From assembly GCA_012295275.1 (NCBI GenBank), contig CM022675.1:16380689-16444688 (forward strand): a DNA stretch of 64,000 nucleotides. The letters run 5' to 3'. Both the position numbers and the translations under genes were made by a program. Position 1 is the first letter of the stretch, and each line of letters opens with the position of its first letter. This DNA is from Chrysomallon squamiferum (Eukaryota; Mollusca; Gastropoda; Neomphalida; Peltospiridae). The notes beneath the pieces are model-generated. The model ran no database searches. It was not told the DNA's origin and saw only the letters and a program-made list of their open reading frames with translations. Below, piece by piece: positions 49,325 through 60,719 of the stretch.

Positions 49325-49374
49325 GCTGTTAAGATTATTTATTTTTTTGAAAATCAGCAGTGAATTTCTGTTTT
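49325..49374 (-). other. 3' UTR exon of gene copy 3
   Basis: The acceptor (CTGAAAAAT on the plus strand) sets the exon start at 49374. The polyadenylation signal AATAAA is at 49343-49338 on the minus strand. Confidence 0.6.
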
Positions 49375-49618
49375 CTGAAAAATAAAATAAAATTATTTTA
49401 CACAAACATGGAAGACTAGAATTTTTTGAAACAATTATATATATATATATATATATACACATACACATTAATGAAAAACCAGTGTTTAACATGACACATT
49501 CTCGTCGATGTTCTCATGTCTGTGTGTGCGCGCGCGCTATCAGAATCAGTGTTTTTAATAGAACATCCTTACACTGAAAGTTCAATTAATATTGAACAAA
49601 TAATAAAGACATATTACT

Positions 49619-51425
49619 TTAACAAAGTTTTGCGCAGGTACGTGGATTTGCAGGAGGAAATGCAGCACAGAATGTAGCAGTTCCAGTTTGTTGACTTCGC
49701 TGAGTCATTATTCTGCAGAACCAAGTACCTCTGTCTGCGCATCCCCACGGTGCTAAGAAAAAACAATATCATCACCATCATCATCATTATTATCATCATT
49801 ATCAAAATTATCATCATCACTTCATTATTTTCATCATGATAATCATCATCATCATAGTCATTATCACCATCATATCAGTACTATCATAATCGTCGTCATT
49901 ATCATTATTATAATTGTTGTTGTTATTGTTGTTGTCGTTGTCAATTTTGTTTTTGGAATCGTCCTATTATTTTAAGTCATTATCACGCTTACCTCTAATA
50001 TCTTCACCATCTTTTTATATAATTATTTTCTACTGATTATTTATTGAGTTTTCAACAGAATTTTAATAATTTAAAACACCTGACTAATGTAATAAGAAAC
50101 CTATTAACCGCTAACACAAAAAGAACGTAAAGTGTGAATATTTTCTTTTCGATTTATATTGTACTTATAGTGTCAGAAAAAACGTAATTTCTACGACAAC
50201 TTAAAGTACACTTACTTGTACAACTTCCGCAAGATTGTTGACAGTTGTGAGATACGACTGATGACGTACACGAGGTTGTAAAGGCTGTTCTAGCTGCAGC
50301 CTGAGCTCCAGCGGCACAACCTGATGACAAAACAAGAAAAACGAATGCACTGTAATTGACTAGAGGTCTGTGTATACTACAGTTAAAGGTTATTAATGTG
50401 AAATGTGTTTTTCTTTGCTTTATTTATTTTTTATTTTTTATTTTATTTAAATAATTTTCTTAGAGTGTGGGAATACATCATTAATTTAGCTATTTTTTCT
50501 TTATTTTTTTCGTTAATGTAATATAATATAATATAATATAATATAATATATATAATCCATGGTGAAGGATTCCTCTGAAAACATTTTGTGCCTGCTACAC
50601 TAAAGTACAAGCGTATACATTTTTTTTTTTTTGTTAAATAAAGTCCATTATTAAAATTTATTAGTGTAATCAGACGTAATTATTTTCATGAATCAAAGCT
50701 TTCATCAAAGCTAAATCTTTAGCTATCTATTAAATATTAATTACATACAGGTTAATTAATTCTAATGTTGTAATATAATATAGCATACTGTAATGAAGTA
50801 TAGTGCAGGAAAGTGTAATAATAAACCAGTATAATAAATCATAGCATAGTAAAGCATAATGCAGTGTAGTAATGTATAGTATAATATAGTAGAGCAGAGT
50901 AGAGTAGAGTAGAGTTTATAGTAGAATAGAGTATTACATAACATTATATTTACTTTAGCGAGAAAAGCGAGTGTTTGCGACAGTTTAATGAGTAGTAAGG
51001 ATAACTAAATAGCGTAATATCTTAAAAACAAACAAACAAAGAGCAAACACACATATAAAAACAAACAAAAAACAAAGAAACAAACAAAATAGAAACAAGC
51101 CAGAAATCAATGCCCGCTTAGAAAAACATAAGAAACGAAACATTTTAAGAGCATCATCAAAATAGTAATGAAATAATTATTCTTACTCATGTTGCATACG
51201 GCTCCATACCACTGGTCTGTACAAAAGCAAATATTATTCACTGCTGTTCCGCCGTTTTGGCAATCTTTAAAAAAATCAGAATTAAAATTAAACAAATTAC
51301 ATCAGAATCCTCGATATCTATACATCAATTTATCTGTATTAATTTGAATTAGTTAAATTAGCCTAAACTTAGAAACAATTATCTATCTTTAAAGCCGATT
51401 ATTAATATTACACAAATAAATGTAT

Positions 51426-51468
<43 letters not shown>

Positions 51469-51895
51469 TATCATTTGTAAATCGTATCTTATATATATGT
51501 ACTATATTTCTAAGGAACCATATACATATAACCATATATATAACGTACATACTTAGTTGGTAATGTACGGAAACATAAAGAAAAGGAAAAAAGGAAAAAG
51601 AAAACGATATTGAGATATTAATAGCTAGACTTATCTCCAGCACACACACACACGCCCTTGCATGCACGCACGCACGCACACGCACGCACACACATACAAA
51701 CACACATACATACATACACATAGACGATTATCAGCCACATTTAATATGTAGTTTCAAAAGATAAAAACAATAAATAAAAAAAGAGTAAAGAATTTGTTTG
51801 AAATAAGAACAAATGTATAAATAAATGTAATACTTACTCTGACAAGTCGAATATAACATTACCATGCAAACAACAAATATTTGTAACAACAACAT
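49619..51895 (-). CDS. Secreted EGF-like / tandem ShKT-like cysteine-rich protein, copy 3
   Basis: Exons on the minus strand: 51895-51838 (signal peptide), 51264-51187 (EGF-like), 50320-50216 (ShKT-like 1) and 49752-49618 (ShKT-like 2; TAA at 49621-49619). Exon lengths equal those of copy 2 and the product is again 124 residues. Replacements seen against copy 2: Phe to Leu at residue 3, Ile to Phe between the two cysteines of the EGF-like CxC, and Thr to Arg in ShKT-like domain 1. All cysteines, splice sites and the stop are kept, so both arm copies look intact. As in copy 2, the EGF-like part has four cysteines, ShKT-like 1 lacks the usual second cysteine and ShKT-like 2 ends before the usual sixth. 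Role unknown; secretion is inferred from the signal peptide. Confidence 0.85.
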
Positions 51896-51952
51896 TTTTA
51901 ATACAGATCTCGTCTTCTCAGATCTCTGATGTCTACACAGAAATGTTTCCTT

Positions 51953-51960
51953 TATTTATA
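51953..51960 (-). promoter_or_regulatory. TATA box of gene copy 3
   Basis: TATAAATA on the minus strand, 58 bases before the ATG, as in copy 2. Confidence 0.6.
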
Positions 51961-53304
51961 GTCAGAAGATGTTCTGTATCTTAATTAATTTTTGTAGAAG
52001 GTCATGTTTCATCTTGTTCAAGTTTAGCAGATGCTACCTATTTTATCAGAAAATCGCTTTAATTCGTTTAACTGCTTTAAATTGTATGAGTGAAAACAAC
52101 TTCAAGGATTTCTAATGCCATGCTCTGTTTATTATCATATAAAATACACAAATTAAAATAGTACAAGAAAACAAATGTATTTTGTTAAAGTTTTGGTTCT
52201 ATAATCTTATTTTATTCTATTTTTTGTTGAATATTTCACTGAGCATTGCAAAAATATTTCTTTAAACTGTTTATGCGTGATCATCTTTTTACATTTAGCA
52301 TTATTATTATTATTATTATTATTATATTGTTATTGTTGTTGTTGTTGTTGTTGTTGTTATTTTATATTTGTTATTGTATGTGTTTATGTTGTAGACATAC
52401 AAAATGCACTATTTTGTAAGGTGTGTTTTGTTTATTAAAAGATTTTTCTGTCGTGCTGGACATGAAAGTAATTTTGATATTCACAGACTATTAAGAAGAC
52501 AAAATCAGGTAATGAATATCAAAAACCACTCTCAGGTAATGAATATTAGCAGTTTGAAAATTTGCAAAATTTTCGCTGAATTTAGAAAACATTTTTGCAA
52601 ATATTTTAATATACGATATCAGTGTGTCATTTGTAAAACGAGACCATGTGCAGAAATTCAGTTTTTTGTAGGTGTATATTAATTTAAATTTTGGCATTTA
52701 TTGCCTTTTATGGTCAAACGTTTCATGTAGAGACAGACGTACTGGGGTTGATCTGGTGTCACGTGGTGAAGGTCGGCCCAGGTGAAATGTAAATCAAAGA
52801 ACTTCTGCATGCTACCGATTTCTTGGTTTCCCGTAGGTAAATGTTTTTATCTGTCAATAATAAAATAGTTTATTTTTCTTGTAAATTTTGTGATGACCTT
52901 AGGATAATTTTTTAAATCGGACAATTTATTTGTTTTCTTTTACTTTCCTGATAAAAGTGAGATAACAGCGAGTACAAAATTAACTGTCAAGCTGTCTCAT
53001 GTCCGACTCCTCAGCAGGTTGTAGACTAGCTACGTACTTCCTGACTGTTTTACACTCAACAAATTACTTTACTAAATTTCTGAAAATTTTCCCGTTCGCG
53101 GATATTTAGTTAAATAATTTTTATAGCGAGTTTCTTTAAACCCCTCTAGTACACTACTTTGATAACTGAGATGATCAGTAGAAAAGACACCTCACTTTCG
53201 TGTATGTACGTATGTCTGTATGTATGCATGAATGCATATATATGTTTATGGATGTAATTATGATGTCTGACTGTACGTTCGTATATACATTTGTATGTAT
53301 GTAC

Positions 53305-53313
53305 ATATGCATA

Positions 53314-53360
<47 letters not shown>

Positions 53361-53428
53361 ATATATATATATATACACATACATACATACATACATATAC
53401 ACACATATCTATATATATATATATATAG
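53305..53428 (+). repeat. ATCT / AT / ACAT microsatellite block unique to the right arm
   Basis: About a dozen ATCT units, then AT and ACAT runs. The left arm passes directly from GTATGTAT to TTGTTATGTG here, so the block expanded after the duplication or was lost from the left arm. Confidence 0.8.
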
Positions 53429-54071
53429 TTTTTGTTATGTGTTTGTGCATGTATGTATATATGTATGTGTGTATGTATCTATGTATGTATATCTGTCTAT
53501 ATGATTGTACATTCGTATGTACGTATTTATGTACGTATATTTGTATGCACAGGTACGTGCGGGTATATGTGTGTATTTGGAATGTTCGTATGTGTTTAGG
53601 AATGGACATATTCTACAGACTTATGTTAGACTGCACACAGACAATGTTGGGGAACGCATGGATACAAGAGAAAAAAGAAGTTACAACTGAGAGGCAAAAG
53701 ACTGCTTATATGTAAAACAAATACACTATATTTCAAATATACCAGAACATGCACAAAAAGAAGCAACGGTAACAACAACAACACCAACAACAATAGGAAC
53801 AATAACAATAATAATGATGACGACGATGATGATAATGATAATAATAATAATAACAATAACAAAGATAGAAAGAAAGAAAGAAAAAAGGAAGGCTAAAAAA
53901 CAACAGAACAAAAGTATCAGACCCTACTGGTATTGTAACTAAGACCGAATTCTTAGGGTTGCTGTTGCACTGGTGTTTGATCTGCTCAGGTGTTCCACTT
54001 TTTGTGTTACTGTTATTGCAGTAGAATATTTTACTTTTTCCTCTCTAAATAACTTCTAACGTTACGACTGA

Positions 54072-54076
<5 letters not shown>

Positions 54077-54119
<43 letters not shown>
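54077..54119 (+). repeat. (TG)n microsatellite at the outer edge of the right arm
   Basis: About 21 TG units; inverted-arm homology stops here. Confidence 0.9.
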
Positions 54120-54121
<2 letters not shown>

Positions 54122-55160
54122 AATACAACTTCCTTTACGACAATTTCTGATTTTAATAGTGGGGATTTTAATTTGTAAGTAATTATATTAACAACAGACT
54201 GTGTAAAAGTAAAGTGATATACTATGTTGTTTTGTTTTGTTAATTCACATTTCATACTGAAGTAATAAATCATTAATAAATCCATGTATTAATTTACCTT
54301 TGGTACATTTTTATTGGAAGAGTTAAGATTGGAGGAAATATGGTATAATCAGAATGATTATATGAATCATTTTGTTGGATGTTATTGCAATTGCTGATGT
54401 AGTTGTGTAGCCCCTATTTTAAAAATATCAACAGCCTGTAGAATGTATTGAGCTTGTTGTCTTAGTAGTTGTTGTAGCAGTAGTCGTAGTCGCAGGAGCA
54501 GTAACCGCAGTCGTAATGGTGTAATAAATATAATAATAATAATAATTACATTATAATCATAATCATTTTCCTACTCATCATCTGTTTCATACATAGTTTT
54601 TTTGTTTGTTTTTTTATAATTGTCTTTCTCCGACCGCGCGCGAGTGTGTGTGCTTTAAACATTCTTATCAAACACATTTCACATAATTACGAGTTCACTG
54701 TGTACACGAGTTCATTAAAGTATTCTAATATTCAGTCACTGTACTGGACATCTATAGAGCATTTCATGACAAAGATTTTAAGTGTTATTTTGACAGAATC
54801 CTCAAACCTGTGTGTGAATTCTATTTTAAAATTAAAGTGCTATTAATTTCTTTTAAATTATGATAATGATGATAATAATTACACTTACCCTTTAAACTAA
54901 TTTCGACATTCCAAGGTCTATGAACAGTGTGAAATTCTGAAGAAAAATAAACTTCAGATATAATAATATTATCATCCTCGTGTTTGTCGTGGTCGTCATC
55001 ATCATCATCTTCATTATTATTAGTCTTATTGTTATTACTACTAGTAGTAGTAGTAGTAGTGCTGTTGATATTAGTAATTCTCCGAACTATATAGCTTTTT
55101 TGTAGTTTTTTCTTCTTGTTTTCTTCTTATTTTTTTATGTTTGTGTATATTTTTATGTTC
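54120..55160. other. AT-rich stretch, no gene
   Basis: It contains GTAGTAGTC-type sequence at 54465-54515, TAA repeats at 54525-54545, CATCATCAT at 54995-55010 and TAGTAGTAG at 55040-55060. Confidence 0.5.
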
Positions 55161-55164
55161 TGCT

Positions 55165-55470
55165 TGATTTGCTGATCCGTACTCAAACGTGTGAAAGTAT
55201 TTAAAAGCAAAAGTCCCATTACCGAATTGAACGGAATTTGTATCTGCAGGAAATGATTGAAAACGGGTGAGAAATTCCAGTCGTTTTGAATATCTTTATA
55301 ATTAAAAAGGTAGTTTTAAGTTCGGAGTGTACCAATCTATTATTGTGTGACCGCGATAGATGACGTCACGAACAGGTACTTAGTCTGAAGAAACTTTTGT
55401 CAGCTGACATATTGATTATTAGATTAATTAGAATTTAATGAATTACATTAATCTGTCTCCGAAGTTTATT
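55165..55470 (+). repeat. Diverged tandem duplication, unit 1
   Basis: Matches 55590-55925. Shared landmarks: GATTTGC, GGACTCAAA-like, TTTTGAAT, TTTATAATTA, TAGTT, GACCGC, ATGACGTCAC / ATGATGTCAC, AGGTACTT and ATTAATCTGTCT. It contains a CRE palindrome TGACGTCA at 55361-55368 that unit 2 has lost. Confidence 0.75.
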
Positions 55471-55589
55471 GTAGTGTTGACGAGTCTAACCAGAAAAATT
55501 GTGATGAACACACCAAATATTTAATTCATCTTCAACTAAATAATCTAAGTATGTGAAAGTTTGTTGTTGTTGGGTTTTTTTATAATATT

Positions 55590-55925
55590 TTCCGCGTGAT
55601 TTGCAGATACGGACTCAAAAATATGAAAGTTGGCAGTTATTTGAAAGAAAAAAACCCGTTATCTAATTAAAGAACATTTATATTTACAATGTAAAATTCT
55701 AGAAAACAAGTGAGAAAATGCAGCGTATTCGTTTTGAATTTCTTTATAATTACAAAAGTAGTTAACAGTTCGGTCTGAACCAGTCAATTTCTATTCGACC
55801 GCAATTAATGATGTCACAAAGAGGTACTTGGTGTGAAAAAGTTTGGATGGCAGACATATTTATTAACGGAAGATTAATTTGAATTTAATGAACTGCATTA
55901 ATCTGTCTTTGGATGTTTCTGTATA
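55590..55925 (+). repeat. Diverged tandem duplication, unit 2
   Basis: Partner of 55165-55470. Confidence 0.75.
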
Positions 55926-55974
55926 TTAAGAGCTCCGATCAGAAAAAATTAGTTATGTAAGTATGTGAAAAAGT

Positions 55975-56025
55975 CTTTTTCTTTCTCGCTTTTTTTTTCT
56001 TTTTTTTTTTTTTTTTTTTTATATG
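55975..56025 (+). repeat. Poly-T tract
   Basis: Long T and CT run between the duplication and the next repeat. Confidence 0.8.
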
Positions 56026-56129
56026 CTTTATCGACCAAATGCTATGATCTAAGTTCATTAAATTCTAACATCTTCCTTAAAAAGCAAAATAATTGTATGA
56101 CATTTTGAGGATTTTGTAGAAGAATTAGT

Positions 56130-56620
56130 AGTAGAAACTTCTAATTGCCATGTGCTCAATGTGGATTTCACGCAGTTCCTGACATGCCTGAAGCCACACG
56201 TCCTGTTAACCCTTTGTGCCTGACTGTGTAGAACATGTCATGCCATTTCAGCATCTTTTCATATCCTTCAGACATGTCAGGTGGATTTTGACTCCAAAGA
56301 TGAGTTTTTGGTCTCAGAGAAGTCTGTACATGTAGAAAATGTACATTGCAGCAATCATCTGTGCAGGTATGTATTTTTTAAATCTATATTGTGGCTAATC
56401 AACAAAAATTACACCTCTGAAAACTTTATACGCTTTAGTTAACATGTGGGAGATTAAATTTCAAGAAAGGTCATCTCAAGGTCACCTGATCCACACGGTC
56501 AATTTCAAGGTCATAACAAAAGTCAAAAGGTCAGTGTACCCCAACTTTCTCCAAACTGAACAATAGTGGTAGATTTGGAAACCGTGTCATATTTCCTTTT
56601 CAACAATAACAATTATGACT
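56130..56620 (+). repeat. Copy of the interior of the 5.6-6.6 kb foldback element
   Basis: GTCCTGTTAACCCTTTG, ACATGTCAGGTGGATTTTGA and CATGTGGGAGATTAAATTTC are shared with 5945-6300. The inverted ends seen at 5632 and 6589 are not recognisable here. Confidence 0.75.
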
Positions 56621-56629
56621 TTAGCTTTA

Positions 56630-58600
56630 GTCATTTTTATTTCTTTTGTATTCTTATTTTACTACTGTTTTTAATATTCTTTGATCATTCATAATAAATA
56701 AAATTATGTAAACAAGAGTTTACACAATTTATTCACTTCTTACTATAGTTCAGTACAAACTTTATTCAGTTTTCGTAGTATTCAATCATCTTGTTCATTT
56801 ACCTTGGAATTCTCTAAAATGAAAGGTTACAACACTGTGCCATTTAAAACTGCAATAAACAGTGTTCCTATATCTAATTTCTTTAAATTATGTTAAATCA
56901 TTCTGTAAATAAAAATTCATGAATTACTTTTAATTATTATACTTAGAAAAGCTGTGTAGTAACAGTTGCTTTACTTACAACAACTTGACTAGTAGCAATT
57001 ACTAAAGTATCACATTATGTATAACTAATCCAATCAACTTTTATTTTAAAATATTGTTATTTTTCAAAAAAACTAAATTTTTACTCACCCACCATTTCAG
57101 CAGTATCTAATTAGGTAGACTGGTTTATTTACATGTCAAACATTACACAGTTGTTGTATATGTAAGCTATTTATAAATAGAAAGTGTGAAGGTACTAAGT
57201 AATATTAAATGAAATATACTAAATACAAATAAAATATCTGTAATGTTAATAAAACAGAGATGAACAAATCAATTAACAATCTTAACCTTTCAACAACAAC
57301 AAAAATAATAATAATTTTAAATAAAATAAAAATCCTATTATCACCAACTGTTAAAAACTGCTTACCATTTCTACACTTGGGCAAAATCTCCTCTGTCAGA
57401 AATAAAATGATATGATCAATTTGCATGAACTGATTTAACTCAAACTCTCTTATTATAATTTAGTCAAAATTAGGTGGCCACTAAAGTGGACATTATGTCA
57501 TAAACATGTATTTCATTAATTTTTCAAATATGTTTTTGGAAAATATTATTTACCTGATAGTTTTACTTTTATTATTTTGTGTAGTAGCAGACACTGCTGA
57601 AGTATCATTTTATGCATATTTAATCAAAAATCAATATGTATTTAAGATTTCAATTTTTTTTAACTTCTCTTGAACCTTTTTTACTGTTTTTCTTGCAACG
57701 TTTTTATTTTTACAATATTAAACATACAACATATTTTATTTTCTCTGTGAATTTCATTATTCTAAATAGTGATAAACTGATGTATTCTAAGTAGCCACAA
57801 ATTGATGAATTATTGTTTGCTGTATATAATTGTATTTCAGTTACATTTCATGTTTTATAGAACTACTGTAATTTCTCAAATCTTCACAACATTTCTGTCA
57901 GTTGTCTTCTTCCTCCATTCAAACAAAAATGAGTTGACACTTTCCATCTAGTCTAGACATATCAGTGTCTGTGACTGTTGTGAATATCTGAGAAAACATG
58001 GAATAATTTATCATAATCATCATTATTATTATTAGTAGTAGTATTATTATTACTGTTATTGTTATTATTATTATTATTATTATTAACTGTTACATAAACA
58101 GTAAATTAAATACATGATAGACAGACAGTATATAACAAACAATATTCTTAACGTAATCTCAACAGATGAATCTGTGGTTCCTGTCAACAGCTCTCGTCAG
58201 TGTTAGATGATGCTGTCTTTATGGCTTACTGACATACTTACTTTGTAAATGTTACTCATATAACTTGACACTAACCTTATTATAAGTAATGTCCACCCTC
58301 ACACCTCCCCCTCTGTGTCACAGCAGTTCATTAGGTAGGCTGGTACTTGAGTCTGTTCTGTTTGCTGAATGGTTTTTATAACAGAATAGACTTTACATAA
58401 AACATACGATGTCTTGTACACAATTCACTTTTTTTTAATCTTTATTCTATTTTTAATTTCATTCCCACTATTAAATTAATTAGTTTTATTTTCTATCACA
58501 GAAGCCTTTTAATGATCTGTAATAAATACTGAGATATTATAAGTTTCAAAATTGTGCCAGTATTTACATTAACAGAGCATGTCAAAAAATCTGAACTGAA
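56630..58600. other. AT-rich intergenic stretch
   Basis: No supported gene. TTATTATTA microsatellite at 58020-58085. The frame 57426-57205 (minus) is hydrophobic but has no recognised motif. Confidence 0.45.
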
Positions 58601-58605
58601 GATTA

Positions 58606-58680
58606 CAGATATAGTAAGATAATAGATATAGTAAGATAATAGATATAGTAAGATAATAGATATAGTAAGATAATAGATGA
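58606..58680 (+). repeat. Tandem repeat, about 18 bp unit
   Basis: Four to five copies of GATATAGTAAGATAATA. Confidence 0.9.
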
Positions 58681-58704
58681 TAATAATTTGTTGATTTTGC
58701 ATTT

Positions 58705-58975
58705 TGTTTTTAGGTAATAATTATACTAAGTTAATTATATTGTTTTTTATATAATAATTATATCAGATTGATTATACTGTTTTTATATAGTAATTATATC
58801 ATAGTACATGTATTGTTTTTATGTAATAATTATATCAAATTAAATTTGTTTGTAATAATTAAACATATATTGTTTTTATGCAGTAATTATATCAGAGTAC
58901 ATAATATATATTGTTTTTATGTAGTAATTATATCAGAATACATAATATATATGGTTTTACAATAATAATTATGAG
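58705..58975 (+). repeat. Irregular repeat with TAATTATATCA core
   Basis: Six or so units such as TTGTTTTTATGTAGTAATTA followed by TATCAGA; same family as 15220-15450. Confidence 0.75.
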
Positions 58976-58979
58976 TACA

Positions 58980-59515
58980 TATGTACTTTTCTGTTACCAG
59001 TTACATTTTAGAACAATGAGTGATTTAGAGAATAGTTAATATAAAGATGAGTAATTTTTATTATTTTTATAGTGATTAATTAATATGGTCACAAAACATT
59101 AACAAAGCCTATTAAAAATCTGAAGAAATAATTAGAGAGAATATATGTGATCACTGTTTCATAATTAATATTTGTTTATTTTGTCACTAAAATCTCTTCA
59201 TATCCATTACAGTCAGTAGTGCTTGTTGTGACAGATCAGTATCAGTGTTTCAGAAGTGAGCTATAGACAGCTATATACAACATATCAAAATTAAATCATT
59301 TCCTTTGAATTATTATTATTTATTTATTTATTTATTTATTTATAAATTTAAGTTATATATAGAAAAGTCGTGACAGACTGAGTATCCGTGTCTCATTCAT
59401 CACACATTCGTTTTTCTTTCTTATTCTCTGACTTCTCAGAACAAGTGGTGGGGGGTTGTTTTCGCCATTCCAGTTTGTTTCCTGTTACTGTTATAGAAAA
59501 TGAAAATACATGCTT
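58980..59515. other. AT-rich stretch
   Basis: TTTA microsatellite at 59312-59342; no gene seen. Confidence 0.45.
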
Positions 59516-59519
59516 AATA

Positions 59520-59830
59520 ACATTCTATAACAAGTTTATAAATTTATGAAACTTTATATTTTTGAATTTTTACAAATGTTATTTTCCAATCAATTTTTTT
59601 TCTTTTATTATTATTAGCTGTTGTTGTAGTAGTAATACTGAAGATTTTTTATTTTAAGCAATTTACCCTAAGCTTAACATTACTGTTCTTTTCTTCTTCT
59701 TCTTTCTTTTTTTTTAAATGGTATTGCATTCATATTTTGTACCTTTATTTTGCTGCAAAACTCAAAATAATTAAAATCTTCATATTAATTTCTCATTTGT
59801 TTGTTTTAATTAGTTTAAAACTAAATTTTA
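59520..59830 (+). repeat. Diverged interspersed repeat related to 14101-14360
   Basis: See the shared landmarks listed for 14101-14360. Confidence 0.6.
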
Positions 59831-60175
59831 CTCCCTTCAATCGTTGGCATATTTGAATGATAGTTAGGGAGGGTTGTCCGCACTCCAACCACTCACTTCA
59901 TGACAGCTTCAAATACATATTTGTAGTTTATACAATTTCAGAATGCATGTACTTTTTATTAACATTTTTTAAAAGTTATTTTTACATACTCTTCCCCTAC
60001 AAAAGACACAAATAACATGTCCTTTTATATATCTGTAAAAAAAATGTTTATATCTGTAAATTATTATAAGAATTATTTTTAATTTGTTAGTTTGATAAAT
60101 GAAAAAAACAAAAACAAATATTTTACTAATATTTACATATATTATAATTAAATATGTGTATATTTGTTTGTATGT

Positions 60176-60545
60176 TGCAGAGAGAGGATGGTTAAATACA
60201 TGAGTGTGTGAAAGATAATGTGTATGGGTTTATGTGTTAGAGAGAAAAGATGGGTGTATGCATGTGTGAGTGAAAGAGAATGTGTATGGGTTTGTGTGTT
60301 AGAGAGAAAAGATGGGTGTATACATGTGTGAGTGAGTGAAAGAGAATGTGTATGGGTTTGTGAGTTAGAGAGAAAAGATGGGTAAATACATGTGTGAGTG
60401 AAAGACAGGGTACATGTGAATGGGGTGTACGGGTGTGTGTTAGGGTGGGTACATAACAGAGTGTGAAAGGAGTGTAAAAGGTGGTTGAGATGTTTGTGGA
60501 GATGAGTTAAAGTTATAATTAAATAATGTAAGATAATTTCTTTTT
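60176..60545 (+). repeat. Short relative of the 17.5-21 kb satellite
   Basis: Four diverged units of about 62 bp (GGGTTTGTGTGTTAGAGAGA, AAAGATGGGTGTATACATGT) are followed by one 110-bp-like unit. The tail, AAAAGGTGGTTGAGATGTTT onwards, matches the right edge of the large array at 20960-21045. Confidence 0.85.
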
Positions 60546-60584
60546 TTTCCAAAAATACTTAAGTGTACTTTAAGTTGGAATGTC

Positions 60585-60715
60585 ATAGAGAAGATGAGTT
60601 AATTTAAATGGCTGTTCAAACTAATGATGATAACCTGATGATGATAAGCTACTCACAAACTTCGATATCTGATAAGACAAATTCTGGAATGCTTTTTAGT
60701 CATAAACATTCTGGG
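60585..60715 (+). repeat. Stray copy of arm sequence (29045-29165)
   Basis: Shares GTTAATTTAAATGGCTGTTC and AAGCTACTCACA, with an extra GATGATAACCT duplication. Confidence 0.75.
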
Positions 60716-60719
60716 TATT

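Larger units (their letters stand above)
43541..54075 (-). repeat. Right arm of the large inverted duplication (about 10.5 kb)
   Basis: Reverse complement of 23895-34460. Homology ends inside TTTGTTTTGGACTGC (43530-43545) and, outside, at a TG microsatellite (54077-54119) beside CAGTCGTAACG. It carries gene copy 3. Confidence 0.95.
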
